Positions 1-11,630 of a stretch of 64,000 bases of DNA are shown piece by piece. Location: positions 1 through 64,000 of the forward strand of contig JASFAU010000015.1 in the NCBI GenBank assembly GCA_039704465.1, read 5' to 3'. The position numbers were made by a program, and so were the translations under genes. The notes below the pieces were generated by a model. It worked only from the letters and a program-made list of their open reading frames with translations, was not told the DNA's origin and searched no databases. The DNA is from Plasmodiophora brassicae (taxonomy: Eukaryota > Endomyxa > Phytomyxea > Plasmodiophorida > Plasmodiophoridae). Numbering within the stretch: the stretch's first letter is position 1; each line of letters starts with the position of its first letter.

Positions 1-1000
1 AGCTCGTGTGCCGCTGCGCCCGACGCGCCGTCGCCTGCATCGTCGTCCGGCCGTGTCCAGTCGCCACTGGACGGGCACAGTGCGGCCGACATAGAGCGCC
101 GCGCGCGTTCATGGCGCCCGCCGTGAACGCTGCGCACTCCGCCGATCCTGTCACTCGAGTCAAGCCTGTCCTATTCACGTCCGTTCCCGCCGAGCTCACG
201 ACGCTTTAGCTGTATCTGACAAATACAAATAGAAGTTCCTAAAACCCTAAAAAACCCAGCGAGTAGCGGCAATATGAACTGTGTTTATTTCCCCGATCCG
301 GTAGCCGAGCAAATGTCGGGTGGGCGACATCAGGAACATTCCCGGGAACCTGGAACGTTCCGTGCTAAATATGGAGGTTGGCATCTAACAGCACAAAGGA
401 CAATTAGCCGGCCGCGGCGGTTTCTTTGCAGGAGATGGCCCCGTACCAGCCAAGCAGACCTCTACTGCCGACCTCGAGTCAGGACCATTTGGTAGGGCGC
501 GACGACCAGAGCAGCGAATCGAGTAACAATGCGCTTTTACACAGTTTCTTGATCGCCCGACAATCAATTGATTTGACATTATAACCACCAGCTTATTCCC
601 GCGCGCGTTGGGTTGATACAGTTGATCACTAGAATCGGTATGCGTCACGCCTTTTCCAGTCGCTAATGACGATGTAGAACGCCGGGAATTCCAGCAACGT
701 GTCGCACGTCCCACCAGGGCGAACGAGATTGTATGCAGCGGTGCAGTAGCCAGTGCCGAACGGCGATGAAGAAAACGCGTTGCAAAGGTATTAACGCGGC
801 GATTGCAGCGAACGGTGTGCGCGGGTGTCCGCCATTCCTGGTCGTGGTCGCGTTGGACATGCCGACCAGAGAGACCTACAGCGACCACCAGGACATCGTA
901 AACTACCGCAGTCGTCGACTACCGTAGGTAGTCTACTCTACACCTAGACCGCATCATCTGATCGCACAGGATCGAGTAGACTTATGTTGTTGTTTCGTCC
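1..1000. other. no gene recognised; AT-richer intergenic DNA
   Basis: Short open frames on both strands show no family motif, no signal peptide and no credible splice chain. A short run of CCCTAAA-like units lies near 238-258 but is too short to be a telomere. I see nothing else that can be supported here. Confidence 0.5.
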
Positions 1001-1024
1001 GACCTTGGGAGCGGGTGCGGAACT

Positions 1025-1715
1025 CTCTCGTCGCGCACTGCGGCTCGCTGCGGCGACGTCGACGACGGCGCCGCTGACCCTCCTCCTCCTCCTCCTCCTC
1101 CTCCTCGGAGATGCGTCACGGTGGCCGCCGCGTCCTGCGCATCCGTCTCCTGTTGCATTGCCCGTCTGACGAGGGTCTCCTGATGGATGATTTCCAGCCC
1201 TGCCTCGGCCCATGTCACAGCTTCGGCGTTGTGCATAGCGTTCGCGATGAAGGCCTCCAGTGCGGACTAGATCGCTCGGAGGACGCCCTCGTCCATCGCG
1301 TTGCTCGACAACACGTCTGTAGGCGTCTACACGTGGACGTCCGGACCATCATCAATGTGTGTCTGTCGCAAGGGTCGTAAAATCTGTCCTGAAGGGGCGA
1401 TGGGGCGCCCTGTGACTGTCCAGGCGCTTGGAGACTGTTGACGAGCAACGGACGATGACGTTCTCAGAGTGATCGAGTCCGCACTGAAGGCCTTCATCGC
1501 GACCGCGATTCCGATGCACAACGCTGAAGCCGTGACATGGGCCGAGGCAGGGCCGGAAATCATCCATCGGAAGATCCTCGTCAGAGGGCGATGCAACCAG
1601 AGCAGATGCGCAGGACGCGGCGGCCACCATGACGCATCTCCGAGGAGGAGGAGGGTCAGCGGCGGCGCCGTCGACGCCGCTGCGAGCCGCAGTACGCGAC
1701 GAGACCGAGGGTACT
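1025..1715. repeat. long foldback (inverted repeat) with TCC microsatellite
   Basis: The sequence at about 1025-1285 returns as its reverse complement at about 1468-1715, separated by roughly 180 bp. The arms share long matching blocks, for example around 1100-1250 against 1490-1650, with scattered substitutions. The left arm carries a pure CTC/TCC tract of nine or more units near 1079-1107; the right arm has only three or four units, so the tract has expanded or contracted since the duplication. No coding capacity is convincing. It resembles a foldback or MITE-like element, or a local inverted duplication. Confidence 0.7.
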
Positions 1716-2119
1716 GCATCCGCTTCGAAGGCTGAACGAAAGACCACGAATCACTCTGCAACTACCTACCTAGGCGAATTTGAGCCAGAATATCCTGTTG
1801 AACGCCTACCGGTAGTCTGGCCGATTCAACTTGTCAGTTCGTCATGTATGGCGATTCCCCCAAGACTGAATGTTCATCAGCCGGCTGCATCGTCAGCACG
1901 TATTGCCCGGATTTGCCGTCACCGCCAGCCCACCTTCATGCGATGGATGTATACAGACCTGGTACTTGAGCTGTAACTGTCAGCGCCAGTACTCGGTCGA
2001 AGGCATCATCTATCTAGCGCGCTTTGACCACACGCCCTGGACAATGTGGGAGCCGGGCCACGCAACACGTTGACCGCGATCCGATCGAAGAGGCGGAACG
2101 GCAGGTTCGGTACACTGCG

Positions 2120-2990
2120 TAATTGGCAAGGTCTACGCTGAAACTGGACACGCAGGAGCGTGACGCTGAGACGTTCCTGCCAGCGGGCAACGTCATCGCA
2201 CCGATCCAGATCATGCGCGCTTTGCCCGGCTGGGAACGTGTCTCCGGCCCCGCGCCCTGGATTGCGCTGTACAACAAACTGATGAACCTCGTCTGGATCT
2301 GCAGGTGGCGTCCGGTACTCGGGTTGACCTCATCACGGCCATCAGGAACGCTGACCTGTCGATGAGGTCGTTCGATGCCGGGCAACAGCGCGACGCGGAC
2401 GACTTCGTCCTGGAGATGATAGCGCCGATGCAGGTGTACGTACGCCGTCCTCGGATCCAATGGTCAACCGATCCATCGAGCGATCATCGGGTTCGTCGAG
2501 CATGTCGTCGACACGTGCGACGTCCTGCGGCCATGCAAGCACGCGCCCGCCCTGCGAACTCCCGGTCGTCATGCTGGGTGGTTCGCGCTGCCGAACGACA
2601 CTGGCCGACGAATTGATGCGAGAGGAAACGACGACGATCGCCAGGAGTTGGACCTCCGAACGGCCGTGCAATCCCGGTCACGACGTGGAGCACCGCAGCA
2701 CGACGGTTCGCCAGTTGAAGGGCAAGGTCGAACAAGACGCCAAGTGATGCTGGTGCGACAGGATCCCATCGAAATCGTAGGCAGTACTCGTCCATGTCGG
2801 GGATGCCTTCTTCGAGCTGGTCGGCCTTATCGACCACCGGGTTGGTGCCCACGTCGCTGCACAGGACCAAGGCCATTACGTGTCCGGCCCTGGGTGAAGC
2901 TGGCCCGTGGTGCCTGGGCCTTCTGCGACACAAGCTAGCCATGTTCAGCGGTATCCAGGATTCCACGTCGCCTGCCTGCTCCCCAAGCAC
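2120..2990 (+). pseudogene. ubiquitin-specific protease-like relic (frames disrupted)
   Basis: Three plus-strand stretches resemble consecutive parts of a USP-type ubiquitin hydrolase. The first, near 2180-2270, looks like the catalytic-cysteine box but reads GNVIAP where GNTCYM-like sequence is expected, so the nucleophile is absent. The second, near 2360-2425, has the FDAGQQRDADDF motif typical of the QQDAxEF box. The third, near 2800-2890, has an FELVGLIDH...GHYVSG stretch like the histidine box. The pieces lie in different frames and I could not join them with acceptable introns. It may be a decayed gene or a divergent, catalytically dead family member with introns I missed. Confidence 0.4.
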
Positions 2991-2999
2991 ACCTACCGT

Positions 3000-3830
3000 A
3001 TGGTTGTTTATCGTTACATGGCTGTCAAATCACGATAAACCTGCCCAGAGGCGCGTCGATCTGCCTGGCCATGCAGTAGGAAGGATCGTTGCAGCCCATC
3101 CGCAATTTGCGTTGAATTTGTGAATTACTGATGAAGATACGCTGTCGCCTGGTCTGTACAAGATAATGCAGCGGCGTGAAAGTCAACACAGTCAATGTCG
3201 CAGGCCCGCATTGCATGGCATAACCTGGCAGGGTAAGGTCGTGGCAAGTCGATTCATCTGAGACGTTCGACTTGGCCCGTGGGCACACCTAGGCACATGA
3301 GCGGAGGTAGGCGCGACGACGCGTTTGCTGGGAATTAGGCGCGACCAACTGTCGTACGTGCGCGTTGCGGTACCGCGTCTGCGCGGGTTGCTCGTCTGGA
3401 CTGATCTGCCCTGGTCGATACGCAGGGCGGAGCCGACGTCGCCGCTCTCGATCGGTGACGGGCGACCCGCCCTGCACCGATTGCAGCGAACCTTGCCGGT
3501 CGGCGCAAGCTGACAGGCAAGGAAGCCCTTCACGGTCGGTGTACGCGCGTGACAACAGGTTCTGCTTGTATTGAACGGCCCTGATTATCGCGACATGCCG
3601 GTCGGGATGGTGGACGATCGTCGTCGGAAGCAGGCGGCAGCAACGGGCGCTGAGCACCGCTGCCCTGCTGAAAAACCAGCAGAGTAGGCAAGCGCAGCCG
3701 GCCTGCAGGCAGACGGTGAAGCCGGCGAGGCCCTTGCTTGCTGGGCCCCCATCGAAGGATGGCTCAAGGCAGGGACGCGCACGACCAATTGGAGCATTCG
3801 ACGGGGGAGGGGGCAGGGCACCGCCCCAGG
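3000..3830. other. no gene recognised
   Basis: Open frames occur on both strands but none has a recognisable motif or membrane or secretory signature, and no splice chain is supported. Confidence 0.4.
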
Positions 3831-3831
3831 T

Positions 3832-4185
3832 ATGGAGCTGGTGGCGTCGGCCTCCCCTCGCCTAGGCAGGACCACGGCTGCCCTGAAGCATCTCGTGATG
3901 GACAATCGACGTCGTCACGCGACGGCAGGCGTCTCCTGCCCACCACATGTCAGAGGCCCTGGTCGACTTCGCATCAGGCGACAACTCGTACCTGTCCTGG
4001 AGCCGCAAGCAGTTCATCCAGAGATATTGGGCGCATGTACAGAGGTCCAGCAGGTTGCGTTGTCTTCGTAGTGGATCCGTTGGCCCGTGCCGATATGGTC
4101 GACGGCGACGTCGGCGTGGATGCAAGCAGGGCAGGCAGGCGCATCAGGATAACGGGGACTTGCGGCATCTGGTGACGACACGCCC
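3832..4185 (+). pseudogene. possible Arf-like GTPase relic
   Basis: A plus-strand stretch near 3840-3900 reads like a degraded P-loop region, with PRLGRTTAALKHL where Arf proteins have G-x4-GKTT followed by a hydrophobic helix; the lysine is an arginine. Near 3955-4040 comes FASGDNSYLSWS followed by FIQRYWAHV, similar to the switch II and following tryptophan of Arf proteins but without the WDxGG core. Near 4050-4090, in another frame, comes CVVFVVDPLARADM, very like the beta4 strand and VDS motif. A frameshift separates the last two. Order and spacing fit an Arf-like protein; the lost motifs make a decayed copy the most economical reading. Confidence 0.4.
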
Positions 4186-4199
4186 CTGACCAGGAAGTG

Positions 4200-5960
4200 C
4201 ACAGGCGTGCAGCCTAAGCCATCGTACAGCTGTTAGAATTGCTGCAGCTGCGCGCCTCCTGGCACATCGACCGAAGAGTTGCTCTCCCAACTGCGACGCG
4301 CTTTTTCGTACGATGTCGAGCTCATGCGCAGCCTGCCCCGCCTGAAGGCATTCTTCGCGGAATTGCCTTTCTCCTCCGTCCAGGCCCTGTCCTCAGCGCC
4401 GGCTTTCGCAGGATCCTGGAATTTTCTGGTCGATCGGACACCACGGCCTGCGCTCCTACGAGTCGTGGCGTTAGGTGTCCAGGTTGGCGGGATTCGTCAT
4501 GCATCGACGTTTGCGTAACCTGAGAGTACTTTCCGTCCAGGCTTTGGTGAACCCGGCGATTCCCTTGCGCAGAAATTTCTACGAACTCGTCAGACGTTCG
4601 TCTCGTTGCAAGGCTATGTAACAGGTCCTGTTCATCCACAAGCGCAACACCCCATTATCGACGACCCTGATCGGGTCGATGATGACTATGTTGCTCCTCA
4701 CCAACGTGTCGATTCCGCCACCGACGCAATGGGTATATGAAAAGCTCGAGGACGGCTGTCATGCGAATTAACGAATTGGTCCAGGGACGATGATACGCCG
4801 CCGCCGCAAGCCGTTGTAGCGACCATCTTACTGGCAGTGGCGACTCGTACCCTGCTCCGGGTCGTGCGATCACACTTCACAGACAGTAAAAGTAACCACA
4901 TTTGTTTGAGACGGCGAATGTGCCAGACGTCAGCTTACACACGTGTTCAGATCCCTCTAAGTCAAGACACGCCCCTTGTAGGTGAACAGTCCGGCCGGTC
5001 TACAGTGCTGAACGTCAAGGTACACGCTGCAACGACGGACACGCGCGCGTCCGCTGCACCGGTTAAGGAATCGGAAATCCATTGTCGCTGCTGATCGAGT
5101 TGACGTTCTCTGGTTCAGTACTCTGCTTCATGGGACAAGACGGCAGTATATGGGGTGGTTAGCGCCGGCAGGGGTACAGGGGGCGCCGAGACATTCAGCA
5201 GGACGGCGATCATGTCCAGGGTCCCGCCAGCATCCGTCTTGACGTAGCGTGTTGCGGTGATGCGCCCCTTCAGGTTGAGTGGGCCGCCATCTGGACGATG
5301 CCAACATACCGTATCATCGAGATCGACCGGTTACGATGGCTGCCAAACAAGTCGACGCTCGGTCGCATGATCCAGGTGTCGATATCCCTCAGCGTCGACC
5401 TGCTGTGGTCGACGATGCATATAGGCCGTACTCCAGCAGCTGAGGCAATAAGGTCATAAAGCCAACTCGCCTGGGTGGGCGTACCGTTTATGAAGAAACG
5501 ATGTGGCTCGGCAGGTTTCGGCGCCTTGCCAGCGACAGTCGCTGAGCAATTGAGCACATGCGCCATCTAGACCATGGACGTGCTGCTGGTCGTCGTCTGC
5601 AGGATGGCCTTCGTCGACGCTGATCATATTTTTGACCGTACAATGGAGAAGGCTTTGTAGAAACGATCACCAACAGCAGAACAGGGGCGACATACGTTCC
5701 TGCTGCACAACCAGGTCGAGTGACGTCGTGCGATGCTTCGTACACCGCTGCAGTACTCTTTCAAGCGTTGCTGTCAGGTCGAGCTGCAACTGTCCGCGGG
5801 CAAGTGTTACAGATCGCACGCAGCGAGAGTGGTGAGCTGTATCCTGGCCGCGCACAATTGCAACTGCTGCCACCTGCTATGCCGTTCGTTTGCACGCGCT
5901 CTTAGGGGTTTGACCAGATCCACATCTATGAATCAAACGGCCACTCGACCGTGCCGTGGC
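4200..5960. other. mostly unassigned; two weak exon candidates
   Basis: Two stretches have protein-like composition but no recognised family. One is on the plus strand near 4275-4475 (hydrophobic heptads, ELLSQLRRAFSYDVELM). The other is on the minus strand near 5566-5290, containing RFFINGTPTQASWLYDL. Neither has a convincing start or splice partner, so they are not called as genes. Confidence 0.3.
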
Positions 5961-5996
5961 TTCACTTGTGCTGGAAGGGTGTCCGGTTTCAATTCA

Positions 5997-7014
5997 TCAT
6001 GGGCGCGACGGTGTAGCGTAAGTCGTTGCTTTCGGCTTCTGTGGCGCGTGGTATGCATACGTGGTGGTCTTTGCCGTCGGTGACCGGGAAGCGTACGTCG
6101 TTGCCTTTGCATGGGACGGGTACGGCGTCTCAGCCAGGTTGGGAGTCGGTGTACGGTATGCTTTCGGCGTCGTCGCGTACTTCGGGGGGACATACGCCTT
6201 CGTCGTTTTCTTGGCACTCTTGTAGGATGCCGCGGTCGTCAATGGCTTCGGCTTGGTGTACGTTGTACGGGACAGCGTGTTCTTCACTGCCTGCGTTATC
6301 GGCTTCGGATACGTCGCAGGAGGTGCCGAGTACGTTGTCGGTGGTGCAGAGTACGTCGTCGGTGGTGCAGAGTACGTCGTTGGTGGTGCAGCGTACGTCG
6401 TTGGTGGTGCAGAGTACGTCGTCATGGGCTTTGAGTAGGACGACGGCTGTGGGGTCGGGGCATACTTGGTTGGTGGTGGCGGAGGGTGCGACCCCTCCGG
6501 TGTGGGTGCGGGTGCTGGCACCCAAGTGGCAGGCGCGTGCGTGGAAGTAATTTGACAGTGCTGGACGACGGGACCTGCGTGTTTCGGTCGAGGGATCACC
6601 TGGACGGCGCCGGGTGACGAGCAGTTGACGTAACGGTAGTCGCCGAGGTTCTCGTGGCAGTAGAGCGTTTCGTTGTAGATCGGCGGTACCGTGGATGCAC
6701 GGCTGGTGCGGTTCGTGGCATTGACCTGGGACGGCCCACAGAACCCGAACTTTGAGCAACACATTCCTGTACGTGACAACAACCGTTTAAGCAACGTGGA
6801 AGCATGGCAGCGCTCTGTCCGTACCGTATGGACAGCGAGCGGCACACCCTTTCGGGGCGCGGTTACCACAAACGTAGACCCCGCTGAGGTTGTACGTGCT
6901 GGCATAGACGAGCGGCGCCGCCGACCCGTTCACACACTTCGTGACGTTCACGTTGAACAACCCACAAGCACTGCCGACCAGCAACGTTCCGACCACAGCG
7001 AGCGTCGCCTTCAT
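5997..7014 (-). CDS. secreted hevein-type (CBM18) chitin-binding protein with Thr/Pro repeats
   Basis: Two exons, 7014-6825 and 6766-5997, with a 58-nt intron (GTACGG..TACAG) give about 319 aa. The protein begins with a signal peptide (MKATLAVVGTLLVGSACG). Splicing rebuilds a hevein domain: CGNRAPKG, then CAARCPYG and CCSKFGFCG, the disulphide pattern of type-1 chitin-binding domains; the intron falls inside that domain. The rest is a low-complexity Thr/Pro/Tyr region, including several tandem PTTYSAP units and a KATTYA-rich tail, suited to O-glycosylation or wall anchoring. Expected role: extracellular binding of chitin in the organism's own wall or masking of chitin fragments. The splice choice is supported by the restored cysteine spacing. 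Confidence 0.82.
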
Positions 7015-8733
7015 CGTTCACTAACGAGTCCACTTCAAATAGGAATGAAGCCAGCGGTGTCGGGCTCTCACACGTGCAGCCGTGCCCAGGGTCACAAAAC
7101 GCGGGTCAGAGGCACACTGCCTGACAACCTGGCACGTGTCAACGCGGAGCGTGCAACGGCGCCATTTCTCTTTGGGCCACGCGGAAGGTAGCCCTTCCAG
7201 CGCTGCCTGTCACAGGTAGACCATGGCGACTTTGCCTCGAGTGTGTGTCAGCAATGTACTTTGCAGACCGGGCGTAACATCTAATCGCTGCCCTGGGTAC
7301 ACACCTGACGTGTCGCCCTTATGATTGCTCTTATCTGGTCATCATCAGTTTTGTCTCACCCAACCGGTCCATTCTTCGGCGCCGTCCTAGGTACCACTTG
7401 TTTTATTTGCGAACAGACTATCGTGTTATTGGTAGCTCTATACAGGTACGCAGAGTCCCGCCTAAGTATTGACAGGATCGGGGAGGGCTGGCTACAGGCA
7501 GTACTCGTAGAACGTCATTAAATTAGCGAGCTGGCCGATCAGTGGCGCCATACCTCGGTCGGAAATTAAAAGTCCACGTGGTCGGTGTCGCGGTAGCTGC
7601 CGGCCACGTCGACTTCCGTTCCCGATGCGCGCGCGGTAGAGACATACGTACATCGACGTGATACCCGACCTGGTCCACCAATCGACGAGCCGCAGGAGGG
7701 CGCCTTCAACAAACAGGAGGAGTCCTGACATAACATCTTGTACATCTTGTCAGTCAAACCGCAAGCACGGTTCGTTGTCCATTGCCCGTACCGGGTGCCT
7801 CTTTCTCCAGGCGATTGTATCGGGCGTCGAAGTCGAACGGATTGGACGCTATGACAAGGACCTGTCCAGGACGCGCGGGGCTGACAACAGCGCTTGACGG
7901 CCTTGTTTTGTATCACGTCTTCGTCAGGCTGGTACGCGCCACATCGCCTGGCCGAATACTTCTCGACGTGCGGCTCTAGGGGCACAACATCGAGCCGCGG
8001 AGGTGAATCTGCAGTCGACCACGATCCTGCGGCATCAAATCATGTGGGACGCTCCTCGATCGGTGCCGGCTACGGTGACGTGTCGATGAAGATGACGGGC
8101 ATCGACGTCCTTCGGCGCATTGACGCCGTCAACGGGTTGCTCGAGGTGGTTACCGTCAGAGAGAGGGAGTAGCCCCCATGTGCAGTCCAACATGTCGTTG
8201 TTCACCATGGACCTGCCGACCCTGGACCATATTAACGCGCAGAAACACACGAAGAGTTGCCTTGTTATAGTGAGGGCCAGGAAGGTACGGTCATGGAGAC
8301 GTTGTTGTCTATGTCTTCTCGAAGACGACGTCGAGCGTGGTGACATATCTCTCTCGGACGACTCGAATAGGGTTAGACTATCGCCCGCATAGTTTGTTCC
8401 CAATACACATATGTGGACGACTAGGCCGCCGACTCGCCGTGACCCATTACTCTGTACGAAACGGGTTACCGCAGAGAGTCCTGCCGAGCTTTGCAGCTGT
8501 CGACGGATCGTACCTGATTGAAGCCGGCGTTGGTCTAGCGGACAAACAGCGGACAGCGGTGTTGGGATTACTGTACATTGGTTCATTGGTTAGTGGTAGA
8601 GGCGGACACAGGAGACACACTATTTATAGTTCGGGGCGACTGCCCGGCGGACCACCACGGAGCCGCCACCGCGTGCAGCAATTCGATCGCTGGTCCTGAT
8701 CATATCATCAAGGCATATCAGGCAAGCAGAGTG
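7015..8733. other. no gene assigned
   Basis: The interval holds the upstream region of the leftward chitin-binding gene and several short frames on both strands without recognised motifs. A TATA-like CTATTTATAG lies near 8617-8627, about 110 bp before the rightward gene starting at 8734. I cannot support a coding gene in between. Confidence 0.4.
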
Positions 8734-9606
8734 ATGATGAAGTGCGTACACGTTGGCGTCCTTATAGTGCTCGTCATTGCACTTGTCGTCATCATCCAAG
8801 CCAAACCGTCGGTGGGTCACGAGGAGGCGAGCAACAGCCTGCAGCGGCGGACCCGGAATCTGTCCTTGAAAGCCAGCAGGCGTCAGTCAACGAGGAAGCT
8901 TCGAAAGCGCGCGCGGGGCCCGTACCATCGTCCGACGGCACAACCGACGGAAAGGAATCATCATCGAAATTACCAGGCATTGATCCTGAGAGTGGGCGCC
9001 GAGATCGAGGACATCCGCATCAGGATGGAGCGGCGGTACCGGGCGCTTCGGCCGGACCAGGAGAGACGTCGCGCTGAGATGACCATCGAACAGCATGTCC
9101 GGCGAGTGCGAGGAGAGTACGACCACGTCATTCGGACGTTCATGCTGGATAAGATTCCGTTCCTGTCGTCGTTGATGGCCGCGCGACGGGACGTGGCCGC
9201 TACAAGTGAGGCAATGGCCGTACGGGCGTGCTCCTTCATTCCTTATCTGGACCAGGCCGAGCACAACATACAGGGCGTCTCCAATGCTCAACACGAACTT
9301 GAAAAGCTGGCCAATCGTATCAATCCTGATTGCGCATTCGTCCCGCCTCCCAAGCAGTACAAGTTCGCCTTAAGAATGTTGGGAACCGTCAAGTTGTTCG
9401 AGAGGGACTTCATGAAGTCCGTACAGGGAATTGAACGAGAACAGTTGTCGTACTCGTCGTTCCCACAATATAGGTCCCGTCCACTGTCGCTGTGGTCGTC
9501 CGGTCTCACATCCCCACCCTCCCGCCGTGATTTCTCAAGGTATCGGCAACGGTCAATGGCCCAGTTGAGCCAAGACTGTGCAGGGTCTAAGCGATCGATA
9601 TCGTGA
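8734..9606 (+). CDS. hypothetical secreted or type II membrane protein
   Basis: An open frame of about 290 aa. The start at 8734 (or the adjacent ATG at 8737) places a strong hydrophobic segment (VGVLIVLVIALVVIIQA) at residues 6-23, a signal peptide or signal anchor. The body is charged and probably helical (many Arg/Glu, RMERRYRALRPDQERRRAEM) with no family I recognise. An intron may remain near 9465-9530, since the composition changes there and the C-terminal 45 residues are Ser/Arg rich. Function unknown. Confidence 0.55.
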   Translation: MMKCVHVGVLIVLVIALVVIIQAKPSVGHEEASNSLQRRTRNLSLKASRRQSTRKLRKRARGPYHRPTAQPTERNHHRNYQALILRVGAEIEDIRIRMERRYRALRPDQERRRAEMTIEQHVRRVRGEYDHVIRTFMLDKIPFLSSLMAARRDVAATSEAMAVRACSFIPYLDQAEHNIQGVSNAQHELEKLANRINPDCAFVPPPKQYKFALRMLGTVKLFERDFMKSVQGIEREQLSYSSFPQYRSRPLSLWSSGLTSPPSRRDFSRYRQRSMAQLSQDCAGSKRSIS

Positions 9607-10460
9607 TATACCTGCCGAATGTCAAGCGGTCGCGTTCCTGCGTTGGCATTTACTACTTCACTGTTTGATACCAGTTACTTCTTTGAACAAGTCGGTTATA
9701 TGTTTATAAAATTCCATCCAATTATTGCATTTGAGTGTGCCGGTCCGTTTGCACTTGACGCGACAGGCCAAATATTCGTTGATAACTTTAACGATACTCG
9801 TTATCCATCCTGCATCAACAGCTGGCGACTGGGATTCGGAACCGGCGAATGAAACTGCAGTAGGATACCGACCTTGACGGAGGTCGTCCCCGGATTAGCC
9901 ACAGTTACGAGGAGGGGTGACTTCCGTCAATTATGAGTAGGCCTTAGGAAGGGGGGATCAAAGCGTCCCAAGGGCGTTGCCATAAAGGATTCCCATTGGT
10001 CTCGTGGACACCTAACGCGGTGAAGTGGCAGTTGGTTGCTGATGGGACCTCGTGGCGCTTAAGCCGTCCGACGTAACGGCTCGCCATATGGCGAAAGAGG
10101 TATGCAGCGCCTGCGGGAACCATTCAGCGGGGACTCAGAGGGCGTCCGGCGATTCAGTGATCATACTGGACGTCATATTCTTTACAGGCCGACAAAACAC
10201 AGTGCAGAGACGGTGGACGAGTGCCCGTTGTTGCATTGCTGTTTGCATCCGCGTTGGTGGACGGGGGACACGTCACGCAGGTATGTCGTACCAAACAGTC
10301 GCTACACTATCCACTGACCCAGGCAGTCTACCATTCACATGACTGGCGTATGCAAAGAGAGGCAATGCACGGGTATCTTCAGCATGCAGTTGAATGATGT
10401 TTACGAGGATCTCAAATATGGCATACAGAGTATTACGCGTGCATGGGTACCGCCCATAAG
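9607..10460. other. no gene assigned
   Basis: A short AT-richer plus-strand frame near 9619-9852 has protein-like composition but no recognised motif. The rest is intergenic, ending at the 3' end of the leftward Rac gene. Confidence 0.4.
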
Positions 10461-11154
10461 CTACAAGATATCGCATTTGCCTTTGGATTTCTTGGGCTTG
10501 TTCAGGGCGGCGTGGATGGCCCGGTCGAACACAGTCTTCAGGCCCTCCTGGGTCAGCGCACTGCATTCGAGGTACTCGACCGCACCGATTGCCTGTGCCT
10601 GTGCGATGCCCTGCTCCCGCGTGATCATCGACAGGCCCTTCTGTGCCAACGAATTCGCCACAGCGCCATCGCCTCGCAGGTCGGACTTGGTACCGACCAG
10701 GATCTTTGGTACATTGGGTGCATGGTGCTGGATCTCCGGGTACCTGAACGCGCACCACATCGAATCAGTTGAGCACGCCGGCAATCATCAGCAAAGGCGG
10801 GGCAATCAAAGACTGGGAACCCGATGAACGAGGAGGGCGAAATGTGAAGTGCAAGGCGCCGTACCACTTGGATTTGATGTTCTCGAACGATGCCGGTGAA
10901 ATGATGGAGAAACACAGAATGAAGACGTCGGTCTGCGGGTAGGACAGCGGTCGCAGACGATCGTAGTCCTCCTGGCCGGCCGTATCCCAGAGACCGACAT
11001 TGATGGGCCGCCCGTCGACCATGACCGTCGCCGAGTAGTTGTCGAATACGGTCGGGATGTATTCGCCCGGGAACGCATTCGTCGTGTACGAGATCAGCAG
11101 GCACGTCTTACCGACGGCACCGTCGCCGACGACGACGCATTTGACGTTCTGCAT
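10461..11154 (-). CDS. Rac/Rho family small GTPase (copy 1)
   Basis: Exons 11154-10865 and 10743-10461, with a 121-nt intron (GTACGG..TTCAG) that splits a Trp codon, give 190 aa. All GTPase motifs are present: the P-loop GDGAVGKT, the switch I effector region YIPTVFDNY, switch [15 protein letters not shown], the G4 GTKSDL motif and G5 ECSALTQ. The protein ends in a lysine-rich tail and a CDIL box, predicting geranylgeranylation and membrane attachment. Rac-type GTPases control actin dynamics and polarity. A paralogue of the same length with an intron at the same codon lies at 20242-20878 in the opposite orientation. Confidence 0.95.
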
Positions 11155-11630
11155 GTGGGTCCGAGGGTGGCGTTGGCCGCTGGGTCAGGCAGTGGTCAGC
11201 GACCGAGGGCTGACGTGTCAGTCAGTGGAGATCGATGGGGTTGCGCAGCGAACGCGAGGGCGGCCTTCGGGTCCCGGTGCCCGGATGCAGACGCACACCT
11301 GCCCCGAACAAGTGCCGATGTGACGATCGATCAGGCCGGTCGTACCGATTCTGCCCGACCGGTCCAAACCCGCGCCCGCCACTCCACAAATAGAACCCGG
11401 GGCGGGGCCGCGCCACCAGCACCCTCGCTCGACCGATTTGGATATGTTCGGTCGTATTTTTAGGAGCGACGTCCGCCGAAGACCCGGCATCTGATGAACC
11501 TGGCGGCTATGTCGCATTCGTTTCGGTGAAGCGACAGACAAGATCCTGTGCAAGTGCGTGCCCGCCTACGACCTTCCCCAAGTCCACGTGGATAGAGCGC
11601 AGGCAGGTAGGTTCGTACATTGACGACGCC
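11155..11630. other. intergenic region between a Rac gene and glycyl-tRNA synthetase
   Basis: This is the 5' side of the Rac gene and the 3' side of the leftward synthetase. A CTATTTGTG motif (minus strand, about 11387-11396) recurs upstream of the synthetase start. No gene seen. Confidence 0.5.

Noticed and set aside
238..258. Telomere-like CCCTAAA run
   Set aside because: Only about two imperfect units, inside unique sequence.
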